This document shows positions 51,103-60,928 of a stretch of DNA of 64,000 bases, in pieces. How positions within the stretch are numbered: the stretch's first letter is position 1; each line of letters opens with the position of its first letter. Under the pieces are notes generated by a model, which made no database searches, had not been told where the DNA came from, and saw nothing but the letters and a program-made list of their open reading frames with translations. This DNA is from Phallusia mammillata (Eukaryota; Chordata; Ascidiacea; Phlebobranchia; Ascidiidae), in assembly GCA_003260075.1 (NCBI GenBank), contig QLIY01000127.1, positions 124,001 through 188,000 of the forward strand. The letters are read 5' to 3'. The translations under genes were made by a program, and so were the position numbers.

Positions 51103-51114
51103 CCCCCCCCCCCC
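51103..51114. other. Run of 12 C: probable gap
   Basis: Lies inside the left copy of the 50828-51775 / 51786-52560 duplication. The right copy runs on with TTTTCAATTTGAATAAAACC at the corresponding place. Confidence 0.8.
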
Positions 51115-51775
51115 ACGTTATTAAGGGTAAACAGGTTGATTGACCAACATGCAAAAGCTGTGGCTATTTAAGTTGATTTCAAATCCCCCAAATTTATAAA
51201 AAATAATGAAAAATTGTAATTAGAAATTGTAAAAATTGCCAATCGTTTCTACTTATGTCAGAATCCATCATTTTGTGCGTTGTTTTATCGATGGCGAGCC
51301 GGTAATGCTTAATAAGAACTAAAATACAAATTTGCGTTTTTAAATATATAACTGTGTACCTTATAAGGGCACCTATACGCTGTAGCTTGACCTACATTCT
51401 TAAATATTCTATAAGGTGAGTATTACGCCGTTCAAAAAGCATTAAGTGTAACAATATTCAAGCACTGACCGCAAGCAAAGATTATGTGTGCTTTCGGAAG
51501 TGAATTACGTCACAATAGGGGATTGCTGTTGCAGATGCGTTGACGTACATGCAAAATGTAATTGAACCCGTTATATACTGAAAGATCCGCAACAAGGCGA
51601 ACTATACTGAACTTAACAGTATATTTCTGAAACAATTTGCAAAATTTTCTTTTCAAAGTTGCGTTCAAAATGCATTACCTTCACCAGAAGTAAAAACAGA
51701 AATTGTTCCCAAAATGAACAAACCCGAAACCGACCTCATTTTTTCAAAAAGGCCCAAATTCGATTTACCAAAATG

Positions 51776-51785
51776 CCCCCCCCCC
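51776..51785. other. Run of 10 C: probable gap between haplotype copies
   Basis: Separates 50828-51775 from 51786-52560; both start TTGTCTTCTTGCGTGAACT. The copies differ by substitutions and small indels. Confidence 0.85.
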
Positions 51786-52639
51786 TTGTCTTCTTGCGTG
51801 AACTAGCTTGCAACGAAACACGTCTTTGCATATTCAAGATTCAAGTCATGAAATTGCGTATTTCGGTGCACTGTTACAATTGCCTTATACGATATCAACA
51901 GGTCAAACAATATTGTGCATATTTCTATTTTCGGGCATGCAGATGTGTTACAAAATTGCTAAAACTGTTCGTCTTTGTTGACGTTTCACAAACCCATATA
52001 CACCGTATTGGAAATGGTTTTGGCGATAGTACAAAAACAAGCGCCAATTGTTTTCAATTTGAATAAAACCTAGGAATTGTAAAAATTGCCAATCGTTTCT
52101 ACTTATGTCAGAATCAACTATTTTGTGCGTTGTTTAATCGATGGTGAGCCGGTATTGCTAAAATACAAATTAAATAAATAATCTTAAATATTCTATAAAG
52201 GTTAGTATCACGCGGTTTAAAAAGCGTTAAGTGTAACAATATTCAAGCACTGACCGCAAGCAAAGATTATGTGTGCTTTCGGAAGTGAATTACGTCACAA
52301 TAGGGGATTGCTGTTGCAGATGCGTTGACGTACATGCAAAATGTAATTGAACCCGTTATATACTGAAAGATCCGCAACAAGGCGAACTATACTGAACCCA
52401 ATAGTGTCATTTCTGAAACTGTAAAATTCTTTTCAAAGTTGCGTTTATAATGCATTACCTTCACCAGGATCAAAAACGGGAATTGTTTCCAAAATGAAAA
52501 AAAAACTGAAACCGACCTAAACGCGATTGCCCCAAAATTCGATTGATCAAAATGAAATTCGGACACAAATATAGCCGAGTGTTGAGTCAGGACCGTATAT
52601 ATAAGTTTGTTTTTTGAAAAGGTAAGCCCGGCCTAAACC

Positions 52640-52955
52640 TCAAAACCCAGGTTATGCCAATCATATTTTCATCACCAAAAAGATGGACACATTCTTGACA
52701 AAGAATATCAACAGCTGCTTTTGCGCCTGAAAAAAAGGAAAGCGTAACATATTTGATAGTTCCATGCAGTCAATTAATATAGTCTGTTTACATAAAGTTT
52801 AAATAAAAATTTGTAAATTTCCATGAAAAACGATCGAAAACACAGGAAATTAAAAAAGAGGACATTCCGGCAATTTATATTGTCCTCGGAGGACAAACTG
52901 TTTTTTTTTAAATGAGGACATGTCCAGTCAAAAGAGAACGTATGGTAGTGTGGCG
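52640..52955. mobile_element. Decayed MITE of the TAGGCCTACCATA family
   Basis: ATATTTTCATCACCAAAAAG at the left and AGAACGTATGGTAG at the right, with GGACATGTCC and TTGTCCTCGGAGGACAA inside, are the inverted counterpart of 27209-27559. No target duplication found. Confidence 0.5.
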
Positions 52956-53121
52956 AATCTTAAAAAAGATAATAAAGTGCGATGTATGTAAACTACGTTT
53001 TCAAAGTACAGGTTTAGAGGCGCAATGAGCTGAATCTACACCCAAAGTTGAAAATGGACTGACCAAGCTTTTCAAAGTCCGCATATGTAACGTGTGCTTG
53101 TTGTAATTGTACAATTATCTA

Positions 53122-53123
<2 letters not shown>

Positions 53124-53193
<70 letters not shown>
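53124..53193. other. Run of 70 C: probable sized scaffold gap
   Basis: Exactly 70 C with unrelated single-copy flanks. It differs from the 10-base class in length and in lacking flanking duplicates, as a gap of estimated size would. A true poly-C satellite is the alternative. Confidence 0.7.
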
Positions 53194-53271
53194 ACGCGTA
53201 CCACTTCTTGCAGAACAACTAATTTGATCGAATCACATTTTATGGAGAATAATAATATTGGCCTACTAAAA

Positions 53272-53725
53272 CAGGGGTCACCAAACTACGGCCCGCGACC
53301 ACATTTTTTGGTTTGTCAAATCGTATTGATAACTTTGTAACATTCAAAAATTCATCTACTCGACCTCACGAAAGTTTTCCTGTCGCGGTATGTAGAATTG
53401 ATATTACCTGGTTTCAAAGGATTACAACGCCCAGGATTGATCCAAAGCCAGTTTTGTGTAATTGTGCGCAGACAATTGCCTTCTTTTGTTACTTGTGATG
53501 TCATATACAAGCATTGCTCGTAAGATGAGACTAACTATACAGTTTACCAGTGGCATCACCAGATTTTAAATGGGTTTGTAGAAAGACCATATTTTGGCGC
53601 CCCAGCAAAAATAGCCTCGCGGGCTAAGTTTGGAAAGACGGCGCTAGGGTATGTAAAATATGCAGCCCGCGCGAATAATTATTAAGCTTATCCGGTCCGC
53701 AGTGAAAAAAGTTTGGTGACCCCTG
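53272..53725. mobile_element. hAT MITE, 454 bases
   Basis: Starts CAGGGGTCACCAAACTACGG and ends AGTTTGGTGACCCCTG. Target duplication TACTAAAA / TATTAAAA at 53264-53271 and 53726-53733 differs at one base. Confidence 0.9.
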
Positions 53726-53924
53726 TATTAAAATAACACTAAAGCACCACAACTAAATTTAATGAGATGTTTGTTTCTTTTTCGCTGCTTGACATTTTTA
53801 ACGCCACTGCTGTTCTTGTTGACAATTGACATGGCCTGTATTTTAAAGATCGTAATGATCTATTTTAAAGATCGAAAAAAACGTATTTTTTTGTGAAAAA
53901 ACGAAATCTACTCGCGTACCACCT

Positions 53925-53978
53925 GAAAAACCTTCCCGTACCACTAGTGGTACGCGTACCACAGGTTGGGAACCCCTG
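53925..53978. mobile_element. 3' end of a hAT MITE of the GTGGTACG family
   Basis: GTACCACTAGTGGTACGCG and ACAGGTTGGGAACCCCTG match the end of the 9859-10136 family; followed by the 8-mer CCCTAAAC. The left end was not found. Confidence 0.6.
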
Positions 53979-54218
53979 CCCTAAACGGAAATTGAAAAGT
54001 CAACTGGCTTGTGGATTGAACTTTGTTGGTTCGTTCAAATCACTCATATAAGCCATGAGTACAAATACGGTCATTTTGGGTGCAAACGGCGACAAACAAC
54101 CCAAAAAACACTTATTAAACATTAATGAAGCCATATGTGGACGTATCAGGTCATGGAATAACATATGCCACAATACCTAAACATCCATATTAACTGAGTC
54201 AATTTTGACAATCCTTCT

Positions 54219-54228
54219 CCCCCCCCCC
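54219..54228. other. Run of 10 C: probable gap between haplotype copies
   Basis: Separates 53979-54217 from 54271-54495; both start CCCTAAACGGA and end CAATTTTGACAATCCTTC. These are two versions of the member B upstream region. Confidence 0.85.
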
Positions 54229-54270
54229 GGACCGTTTTGAAAAAAATATGAAAAAGTTTGGGAACCACTG
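54229..54270. mobile_element. Truncated hAT MITE end of the 46565 family
   Basis: GGACCGTTTTGAAAAAAATA and TTTGGGAACCACTG are the reverse complement of the left end of the element at 46565-46984. It is cut on the left by the C run and followed by CCCTAAAC. Confidence 0.7.
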
Positions 54271-54556
54271 CCCTAAACGGACATTACAATGTTAACTGTC
54301 TTTTGGATTGAAACTTGTTGGTTTGTTCAAATCACTCATATAAGCCACGAGGTCATTTTGGGTGCAAACAACGACAAAAAACGCAAAAAACACTTAAACA
54401 TTAATGGAGCCATATGTGGACGTATCAGGTCATGGAATAACATATGCCATCATACCTAAACATCCATACTAACTGAGTCAATTTTGACAATCCTTCCATA
54501 TGCCACAGGCAATTAAACGTGGTACACAAATTTGACAGTTTTATCCGAGGAGGACA

Positions 54557-55751
54557 ATGGAGTTTTCTGGAGACTTTTTCGATGAAACGTCTTACTCTGC
54601 ACCAACCAATGCTACAGATTTTCTAGAAGACAGACTTGTGGATGAAATACTCTCGTCACTGCTCTTGCTCTTGGCTCTTTACCTTTTAGTCACTCAATCT
54701 GTGTTTCAATATCGAGATACTTCAAATGCTAATAAGCATGGTGGCAAATCTCTAGGAAAAACAACAGCTTTAAAAAGGAAACTTCAAGTGATCGACCTCA
54801 CAAGTGTTGTAAGTCTTCTGCTGTACGCATTGGCCACACAGGTTGAGCTTCGGTTTGGTACGTTCAGCACGGCGGCTTGCAAAACGTTTTACTATGTAAC
54901 TCTGACATGTCTTTCAATCAACGGCCCCCCCCCCCGCATTGGCCACACAGGTTGAGCTTCGGTTTGGTACGTTCAGCACGGCGACTTGCAAAACGTTTTA
55001 TTATGTAACTCTGACATGTTTTTCAATCAACGATCTTTGCGTGTACACGTTGCTGTGGATTCGTCAACGAAACCTCTACAAGAGCCCGCTTTTGCAAAAT
55101 CTCAGTTCTGCCCGTCTAAAAGTAATCAGCGTCGTGGTCATTGTCGGAATTGTTGTGTTTCGCGTAACCAATACATCCGTCAACATTTACCTGGCTCAAG
55201 CTTACAGCACAAGCAACGGATGTAAGCACGGAGCAGCTTCGATCGATTCCAGTTTGCGAATAACGTACATCAATTTGTTGGCTGCTTCGATTTTTTCATT
55301 CTTTTTCAAGTTCGCTTTACTATTTCTTACTTTTTACCCGGTGCTGTCAAAACTTCCTCGGGGACCGGTAGCAAAAGGCAGAAAAAACACCAAACGGCTT
55401 GCTGTACGTGTTTGCTCAGGCACGTTGATTTGTGTCATTTTGGATCTCGTCTTTAGACTGGTGGTTATTTTTACCCCCAAAAGCAAAGGGCTAGGATTTT
55501 GGATGACATGCAACGGTTTTAACATTGTACTGTCGTTGGTGGCCGTTCAGTGCTCTTACGCAAAATGGAGAGCCCGACTCTTGCCCTGGAAACCAGACAT
55601 TTCGGTCTCAGATATTCCTGAACGAAGAAATGTGAACAATACTGTCGTCGAAGCATCAAATCAAGAGGTCGCTGCAGTGGGAATTGCTACAACAAGTTTC
55701 ATCACAAAAAGGCCAAAGCTCAATAAAATATCGCCAATCACCTATAAATGA
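54557..55751 (+). CDS. Seven-helix membrane protein, cluster member B (broken by an assembly duplication)
   Basis: Starts at the ATG of MEFSGDFFDETSY, 54557; stop at 55751. The N-terminus has one sequon (NAT). Then helix 1 DEILSSLLLLLALYLLVTQS, helix 2 DLTSVVSLLLYALATQVELRFG, helix 3 ending VYTLLWIRQRNLYKSP, helix 4 VISVVVIVGIVVFRVTNTSV, an outer loop with NGC, helix 5 SFFFKFALLFLTFYPVL, helix 6 VCSGTLICVILDLVFRLVVI, and helix 7 followed by VQCSYAKWRARLLPWKPD. The frame is interrupted at 54925-54935, where 54827-54924 is repeated as 54936-55032; one copy alone restores continuity, so I regard this as an artefact and the gene as intact. No intron. Very close to member C. No known domain recognised; receptor function is inference from topology. 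Confidence 0.78.
54925..54935. other. Run of 11 C: probable gap inside cluster member B
   Basis: Separates 54827-54924 from 54936-55032, both encoding ALATQVELRFGTFSTA. The run shifts the reading frame. Confidence 0.85.
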
Positions 55752-57393
55752 CATGTCTGTACAGATAGATTTATGCACTACTGTTGTAACTTGAGTGATT
55801 CAATCCCGTTCTGAGTTTAGTCAATTCAAGCCGTATCTTTTGTGTCAACCAGAGTTATAAGTCAGGCTGCACTTTTTGGGTTTGGTTCGGACTTAATTAT
55901 ACATAAAACAGGCTTGAAACGGGCCGAACTTTACACTCGACCCCCCCCCCCCCAAGGTTGTAAGTGCGGCTGCACTTTTCGGGTTGGGTTCGGACTTAAT
56001 TATGTATAAAGTGGGCTTGAATTGGGCCGAACTTTACACTCGACCCCATTTGTGCCGCAATTTCATCAATTTCCAGGCTTTGCTTACAGCTCTGGTGTCA
56101 ACGTCTCAGTTATGTTGTGCATTTAATGCTTTTGGTTTTATTTTTGTTGTTTTTGGTGTTGTGTGAGCCATGCATAAAATTGTTTCAATAAATGTCGTTG
56201 AAAAATCTCAAGTACCAGTCGAGCAATAAACTGATTTGTTACTTTGTCTATCTATGCCTAAAACGTAAATAGTCAAAATATTATAAAGGTGTAGTTCACT
56301 ACATTTTCGCAAATATTTTCATCGGACTATAAGATTGTGGTTGATACATTAAAATTGTAAGCAACATATATTCGAGTCTCTTATACTCAACAAGATAAGC
56401 CTCAAATGGTCCTAAACAGATTTTTTTAACTGAATATACCCTGAAACACTAACTTTACCAACTAAAACATTTTGTCACACAGGCCTATGCTTCATTAAGA
56501 TCTACAGCTGTATGCAACAACACAGCACGTGCCTCCTGCGTACCTACATTCAAAACATAACAGAGTTGAAGTTTAGGCCAGAGTATAAACCATTTATTAT
56601 AAAAGACGTCGTACAACTCCGTGTAATAATGCTACTTTGATAATGTACCAGTTCTCAACAACAAAGTTTACATTAGGAAATCAGTTTCGATATTAAACTG
56701 CACATACTACAGTGTTGGTTAGAACGGTAGTTAAAGCGCGTTTGAATAACAGTATTTCTGCTCTTTTGACAATTTTAAAACTGTTTGGTGATATAAACAA
56801 CACCAATATCTCTAAGTTGTAAGTGGGCCCGTAGCAATAAATGCATGTCCCAACCTCGATCAGAATCAGAGTTTGGTTTTCAACACATGCAGCCCGAAAG
56901 TTAAGAATAAAATTTCAGAACAAATTATGATAAGAGTAAAACCGGACTCAAGGCCAAACGCAAACTTGCAACTCTAACCCAGTTACTGGTACAAGTTGTC
57001 TGCAAGCACATTTATTAAGTTAAGTTAAAAGCCGTACTAAAAAAAACACAAAAATCATATTGCCAAAATAAACCAACACAACAAAAAAGACATAAAACAT
57101 ACTTGATTGGTTTGAAACGAAGAAAGTGGATAACCAAACTATAAAAAATACTAGGGTCAAATACACCATACACGAACTTAAACAGTAATTTAATCAAAAA
57201 CATAACTCCAAGCTTGTATAAACCTTGTTCTATGGCTTAATTGACAACCTGCACTGATGACGACAACAGTCATTGTTGAAACGCCTGCATGATGAATTCT
57301 TTAAACAAAAGTTCAGTGGCAGTTATATGATTAAAAATAAAATACACCAATTTGTACAATAAAGTTTCACCGATCGCACTGGTACGGAATGTT
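55752..57393. other. Convergent intergenic region between members B and C
   Basis: No gene is supported. Two copies of a TCGGG-type repeat (55851-55940, 55954-56047) lie on each side of a C run. The rest is AT-rich and unremarkable. Confidence 0.55.
55941..55953. other. Run of 13 C: probable gap between haplotype copies
   Basis: Separates 55851-55940 from 55954-56047. The right copy shows that three or four of the C are native (CTCGACCCC), leaving about 10 added. Confidence 0.85.
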
Positions 57394-58581
57394 TTATTGG
57401 TCCTTGGTCTTTTCCGTCGTGAAGTCCGTGGTTGCAATTCCCACAGCTGTTGTGACCACTGCATCTGATGTTCCAACGACGTCCATCTCCACACGGTTGT
57501 TTACGGGAACATCTGCAGATGAGACCGAAATATTTGGTTTCCATGGTAAAAGTCGATCTCTCCAATTTGCGTACGAGGCCTGAACGACCGCAAAGCACAC
57601 TGACAAATAGAAACCATTGAATGTCATCCAAAATCCCACCCCTTTTCTTCTTCCAGCAAATACGACTACCAGCGTGAACACAAGATCAGAAATGACACAA
57701 ATCAATGTACCAATACAAAGACGAATAGCTAATCGTTTAGTGTTTTTCCGAGCTTTTGCTGCACCTCCAACGCAGATAATTTGACGTGGAAATTTTAGTA
57801 TTGGATAAAGTGTCAGCATGAGTAAAAGAACTTGGAAAAGAAAAGAGAAAGCCGATGTGACCAACAGATTAATGTAAAAAATTTGCTTAACCGATTCCAT
57901 CAATCCGCGTGCGGCCGTGCATCCATTAATTGTACTTTTAATTTCAGGCAGATACAGGTTAAGGGATGTATTCGTCATGCGAAAGACATAAATTCCAACA
58001 ATAACCACCACGTTAAACACCTTCAAACGCATAAAACTGAGATATTGCGAAAGCGGATTTCTACAAAGGTGACCCCCCCCCCCGCGAAAGACATAAATTC
58101 CAACAATAACCACCACGTTAAACACCTTCAAGCGCATAGAACTGAAAAATTGCAAAAGCGGATTTCTACAAAGGTGATGCTGTCGAACCCACAACAACGT
58201 GTACAAACAAAGAACGTTGATCAAAGAACATGTGGCAGAGACATAAAAAAACGTTTTGCAAGCCGCCGTGCTGAACGTACCAAATCGAAGCTCAACCTGC
58301 GTGGCCAATGCGTACAGCAGAAGACTTACAACGCTTGTGAGGTCCATCACCTGAAGTTTCCTTTTTAAAACTGCTGCTCTTCTTAAAGATTCGCCACCAT
58401 GCTTATTTTTGTTTGAAGTATCTCGATATTGAAACACAGATTGAGTGACAAAATAGTAAAAAGCCAAGAGCAAAAGCAGTACAGAGAGAATTTCGTCTAA
58501 AAGCCTATCTGCTGGCAAATCTGTAGCGTTGGTTGCTGTAGAGAAAGTTGTTGCGTTGAAAAAGTCTCCTGAAAACTCCAT
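57394..58581 (-). CDS. Seven-helix membrane protein, cluster member C (contains an assembly duplication)
   Basis: From the ATG at 58581 (MEFSGDFFNATTFS) to the stop at 57394, one open frame of 395 codons. The N-terminus has NAT sequons. The layout matches member B almost residue for residue: DEILSVLLLLLAFYYFVTQS; DLTSVVSLLLYALATQVELRFG; LYTLLWVRQHHLCRNP; NVVVIVGIYVFRMTNTSLNL; outer-loop Cys in NGC; FQVLLLMLTLYPIL; RLCIGTLICVISDLVFTLVV; AVVQASYANWRDRLLPWKPN. A segment of about 33 residues at the end of helix 3 and helix 4 is present twice around Gly-Gly-Gly-Gly (58073-58083); the in-frame doubling is probably an assembly product. Members B and C converge and share most of their sequence, pointing to a recent duplication. 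Function unknown. Confidence 0.78.
   Translation of the reverse strand: MEFSGDFFNATTFSTATNATDLPADRLLDEILSVLLLLLAFYYFVTQSVFQYRDTSNKNKHGGESLRRAAVLKRKLQVMDLTSVVSLLLYALATQVELRFGTFSTAACKTFFYVSATCSLINVLCLYTLLWVRQHHLCRNPLLQFFSSMRLKVFNVVVIVGIYVFRGGGGHLCRNPLSQYLSFMRLKVFNVVVIVGIYVFRMTNTSLNLYLPEIKSTINGCTAARGLMESVKQIFYINLLVTSAFSFLFQVLLLMLTLYPILKFPRQIICVGGAAKARKNTKRLAIRLCIGTLICVISDLVFTLVVVFAGRRKGVGFWMTFNGFYLSVCFAVVQASYANWRDRLLPWKPNISVSSADVPVNNRVEMDVVGTSDAVVTTAVGIATTDFTTEKTKDQ
58073..58083. other. Run of 11 C: probable gap inside cluster member C
   Basis: Separates 57979-58072 from 58084-58178, both carrying GCGAAAGACATAAATTCCAA. Confidence 0.85.
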
Positions 58582-58859
58582 TGTACCCTTCCTTCAGGAC
58601 ACACTTTGCAAACCAATAAAGTTATGGCAAACCGTTATGCCACATTACGACATGTCAACATATGGTCCCATGAATGTTTGAGTGTATTTATGAAGTGTTA
58701 ATCACAGTTAACTGCATAGCGTTGGTGTGTGATGCAATAGCACCCGCAAATTGTAAGTCAAAGGTCGTCGTAGAAAATAGCATAATTTAAATAAATTAAA
58801 TGGCGAACATTTATTTCAACACTTTTTTCTGGGTCGAAATATTTTCGGGCATAAAATAT

Positions 58860-58870
58860 CCCCCCCCCCC
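58860..58870. other. Run of 11 C: probable gap between haplotype copies
   Basis: Separates 58733-58859 from 58871-58987, both starting TGCAATAGCACCCGCAAATT. The right copy lacks about nine bases (AAATAAATT). Confidence 0.85.
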
Positions 58871-59254
58871 TGCAATAGCACCCGCAAATTGTAAGTCAAA
58901 GGTCGTCGTAGAAAATAGTATAATTTAAATGGCGAACATTTATTTCAACACTTTTTTTCTGGGTCGAAATATTTTCGGGCATAAAATATGATTATTATAT
59001 TTGCAATTTGTGCTTTAAACAAATTTCCTTGGCCAATGGTTTCAATCCACACAGTAATCTCTTTGTTTATCCATTTGTTTAGGTTACTCTCTAAAGCGGG
59101 ACTACTCTTCTGTCAGATCGCGTTTGAATGAGATTTCCAGAAACAAAAAATTTAAAAACATTTTGAGTTTTTACACACATCTAATTGTCCAGACCACTAA
59201 TACATGCAATAAATATTTTCCTGACAAACTTTGAAACCTTCTAGTGCGTTAGCG

Positions 59255-59622
59255 CAGTGCTCTTCAACCTTTTTTGGTCTGGTGAACCCTTAAAGTTGTT
59301 GCGACGAACTTATGCACCCTGTTTAGTTAAAATCAAAACTTTTAACGGAAACATTTTTGATCAAAAATTTTTGACGTAAATTAACGTCAATCTGCACTGT
59401 GCGCAAAGCGTCTTTTGACATAGATATATGTCAACCGGACTGAAAGTGTTAGACATCAACATTGAAAAAAAAAATAAAACGTTCATTTATACATCAATTG
59501 AAACCTACACCCTTTTTCTAATATCCTGAAGGTCAAATATGAATGGTTCATTAAAAGTTTGTGATGCACCCTTGTATACCTTTTCGTACTGGTGCACCGT
59601 GCACATCGGTTGAAGAGCACTG
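59255..59622. mobile_element. hAT MITE, 368 bases
   Basis: Starts CAGTGCTCTTCAACC and ends GGTTGAAGAGCACTG. Exact target duplication CGTTAGCG at 59247-59254 and 59623-59630. Inverted relative of 15004-15398. Confidence 0.92.
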
Positions 59623-59982
59623 CGTTAGCGTACCGAATGGTTATGGTTAAAGAACTGATTGAATTTATGTTAATAAACATTTAGCTCAACAGCAGGTAAT
59701 TTGATGTGGGTTCTATTTTGCATAATCAACAATAGCCGTAGAATTTATTCTGTCCTGTAAAAGCGGGAATAAAACCAGCTGTCAGAAATTATGCTCTCCC
59801 TTATCTGTATTTGTAAAATTGAAAAAAAATCCCATAATTACAGCTGTACCTAATATCGGAACGAAATCACATTTATTATTATGTACACGATTCACAACAT
59901 CGAAATGCTTACGATGCATAAAACCACAAAATAAGGCAAATGAGAGTCAAACTCTTTTGTACTGGGATGAGAGTAGTAAGTC

Positions 59983-60060
59983 AAACAGGGCTTTTCGGGT
60001 CGGGTTCGACTGAAGTTTGAATAAAACGAGTTTATTTTAGGGCCAATTCGAACTTTACGT
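59983..60060. repeat. TCGGG-type repeat fragment
   Basis: GGGCTTTTCGGGTCGGGTTC, then AATAAAACGAG and GGGCCAATTCGAACTTTACG. The allelic copy is at 60755-60850. Same family as 39780-40083. Confidence 0.5.
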
Positions 60061-60164
60061 AGACAAAATGGGGCCAAGGCAGCATGGGGTGCAATTTTAG
60101 GCAACTACACGGACTGGAAAGGAAGCTAAAAATAGTCAGCAGACTATTTTGCCAGTTTATTATG

Positions 60165-60407
60165 TTATGGAGACGAAAATTCGTTCGCATGATTAACAGT
60201 ATTTTTACTTGCATTACTGACAACATGTACTTGATGCTTCGACCTTTTGATCACAGGATTAGCATGTTTCCATGGAAAAATCCTCTGTCTCCAGTTGACA
60301 TAGGATCCTTGTTCAGCGATAACAGCCAACACCATTTTAAAACCGTACAAGATGAGCCAAAACTGAGTGTGTTTTCCATCTGATAAGCTAGAGATGGCAA
60401 CGGAAAA
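60165..60407 (-). pseudogene. Second (haplotype) copy of the C-terminus of member D
   Basis: Encodes the last helix and tail of member D: YGFKMVLAVIAEQGSYVNWR, QRIFPWKHANPV, ending EFSSP and a stop. It differs from 60929-61168 by a few residues (for example IKRSKHQV versus INRSKHQI) and is cut at the C run 60408. Best explained as the other allele, not a separate gene. Confidence 0.75.
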
Positions 60408-60418
60408 CCCCCCCCCCC
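60408..60418. other. Run of 11 C: probable gap between haplotype copies
   Basis: Separates 59652-60407 from 60419-61168; both run from ACTGATTGAATTTATGTTAA to the member D coding end. Confidence 0.85.
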
Positions 60419-60928
60419 ACTGATTGAATTTATGTTAATAAACATTTAGCTCAACAGCAGGTAATTCGATGTGGGTTCTATTTTGCATAATCAACAATTG
60501 CCGCAGAATTTATTCTGTCCTGTGAAAGCCGGAATAAAACCAGCTGTCAAAAATTATGCTCCCCGTTATCTGTATTTGTGAAATTGAAAAAAAATCCCAT
60601 AATTACAGCACATGTACCTAATATCAGAACGAAATTACATTTATTATTATGTACACGATTCACAACATCGAAATGCTTACGATGCATAAAACCACAAAAT
60701 AAGGCAAATGAGAGTCAAACTCTTTTGTACTGGGATGAGAGTAGTAAGTCAAACAGGGCTTTTCGGGTCGGGTTCGACTGAAGTTTGAATAAAACGAGTT
60801 TATTTTAGGGTAAATTCGAACTTTACGTAGAAAAAATCGGGTTCGGCCCAGGCTGCATGGGATGCAATTTTAGGCAACTACTCGGACTGGAAAGGTAGCT
60901 AAAAATAGTCAGCAGACAGTTTATTATG

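Larger units (their letters stand above)
50785..54556. other. Intergenic between cluster members A and B
   Basis: Contains two copies of the member A upstream region (50828-51775 and 51786-52560), the 70-C tract at 53124, one intact hAT MITE, a decayed MITE and two hAT ends. No gene is supported; frames at 50850-51101 and 51659-52066 are copies of the same noncoding stretch. Confidence 0.55.
58582..60164. other. Intergenic upstream of member C, with one hAT MITE
   Basis: Holds the member C promoter, a doubled noncoding stretch around 58860, the hAT MITE at 59255 and a haplotype copy of the member D 3' flank (59652 onward). No gene is supported. Confidence 0.55.

Noticed and set aside
53107..53340. 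A poly-proline protein
   Set aside because: It is the translation of the 70-C run, with no domain on either side.
57832..58368. A basic 178-codon + strand frame
   Set aside because: Antisense to member C, whose - strand frame has clear helices and motifs.
28299..60418. A new biological mechanism leaving poly-C at tandem duplication junctions
   Set aside because: The exact 10-base floor and one-strand bias fit rewritten gap placeholders better than any DNA process.
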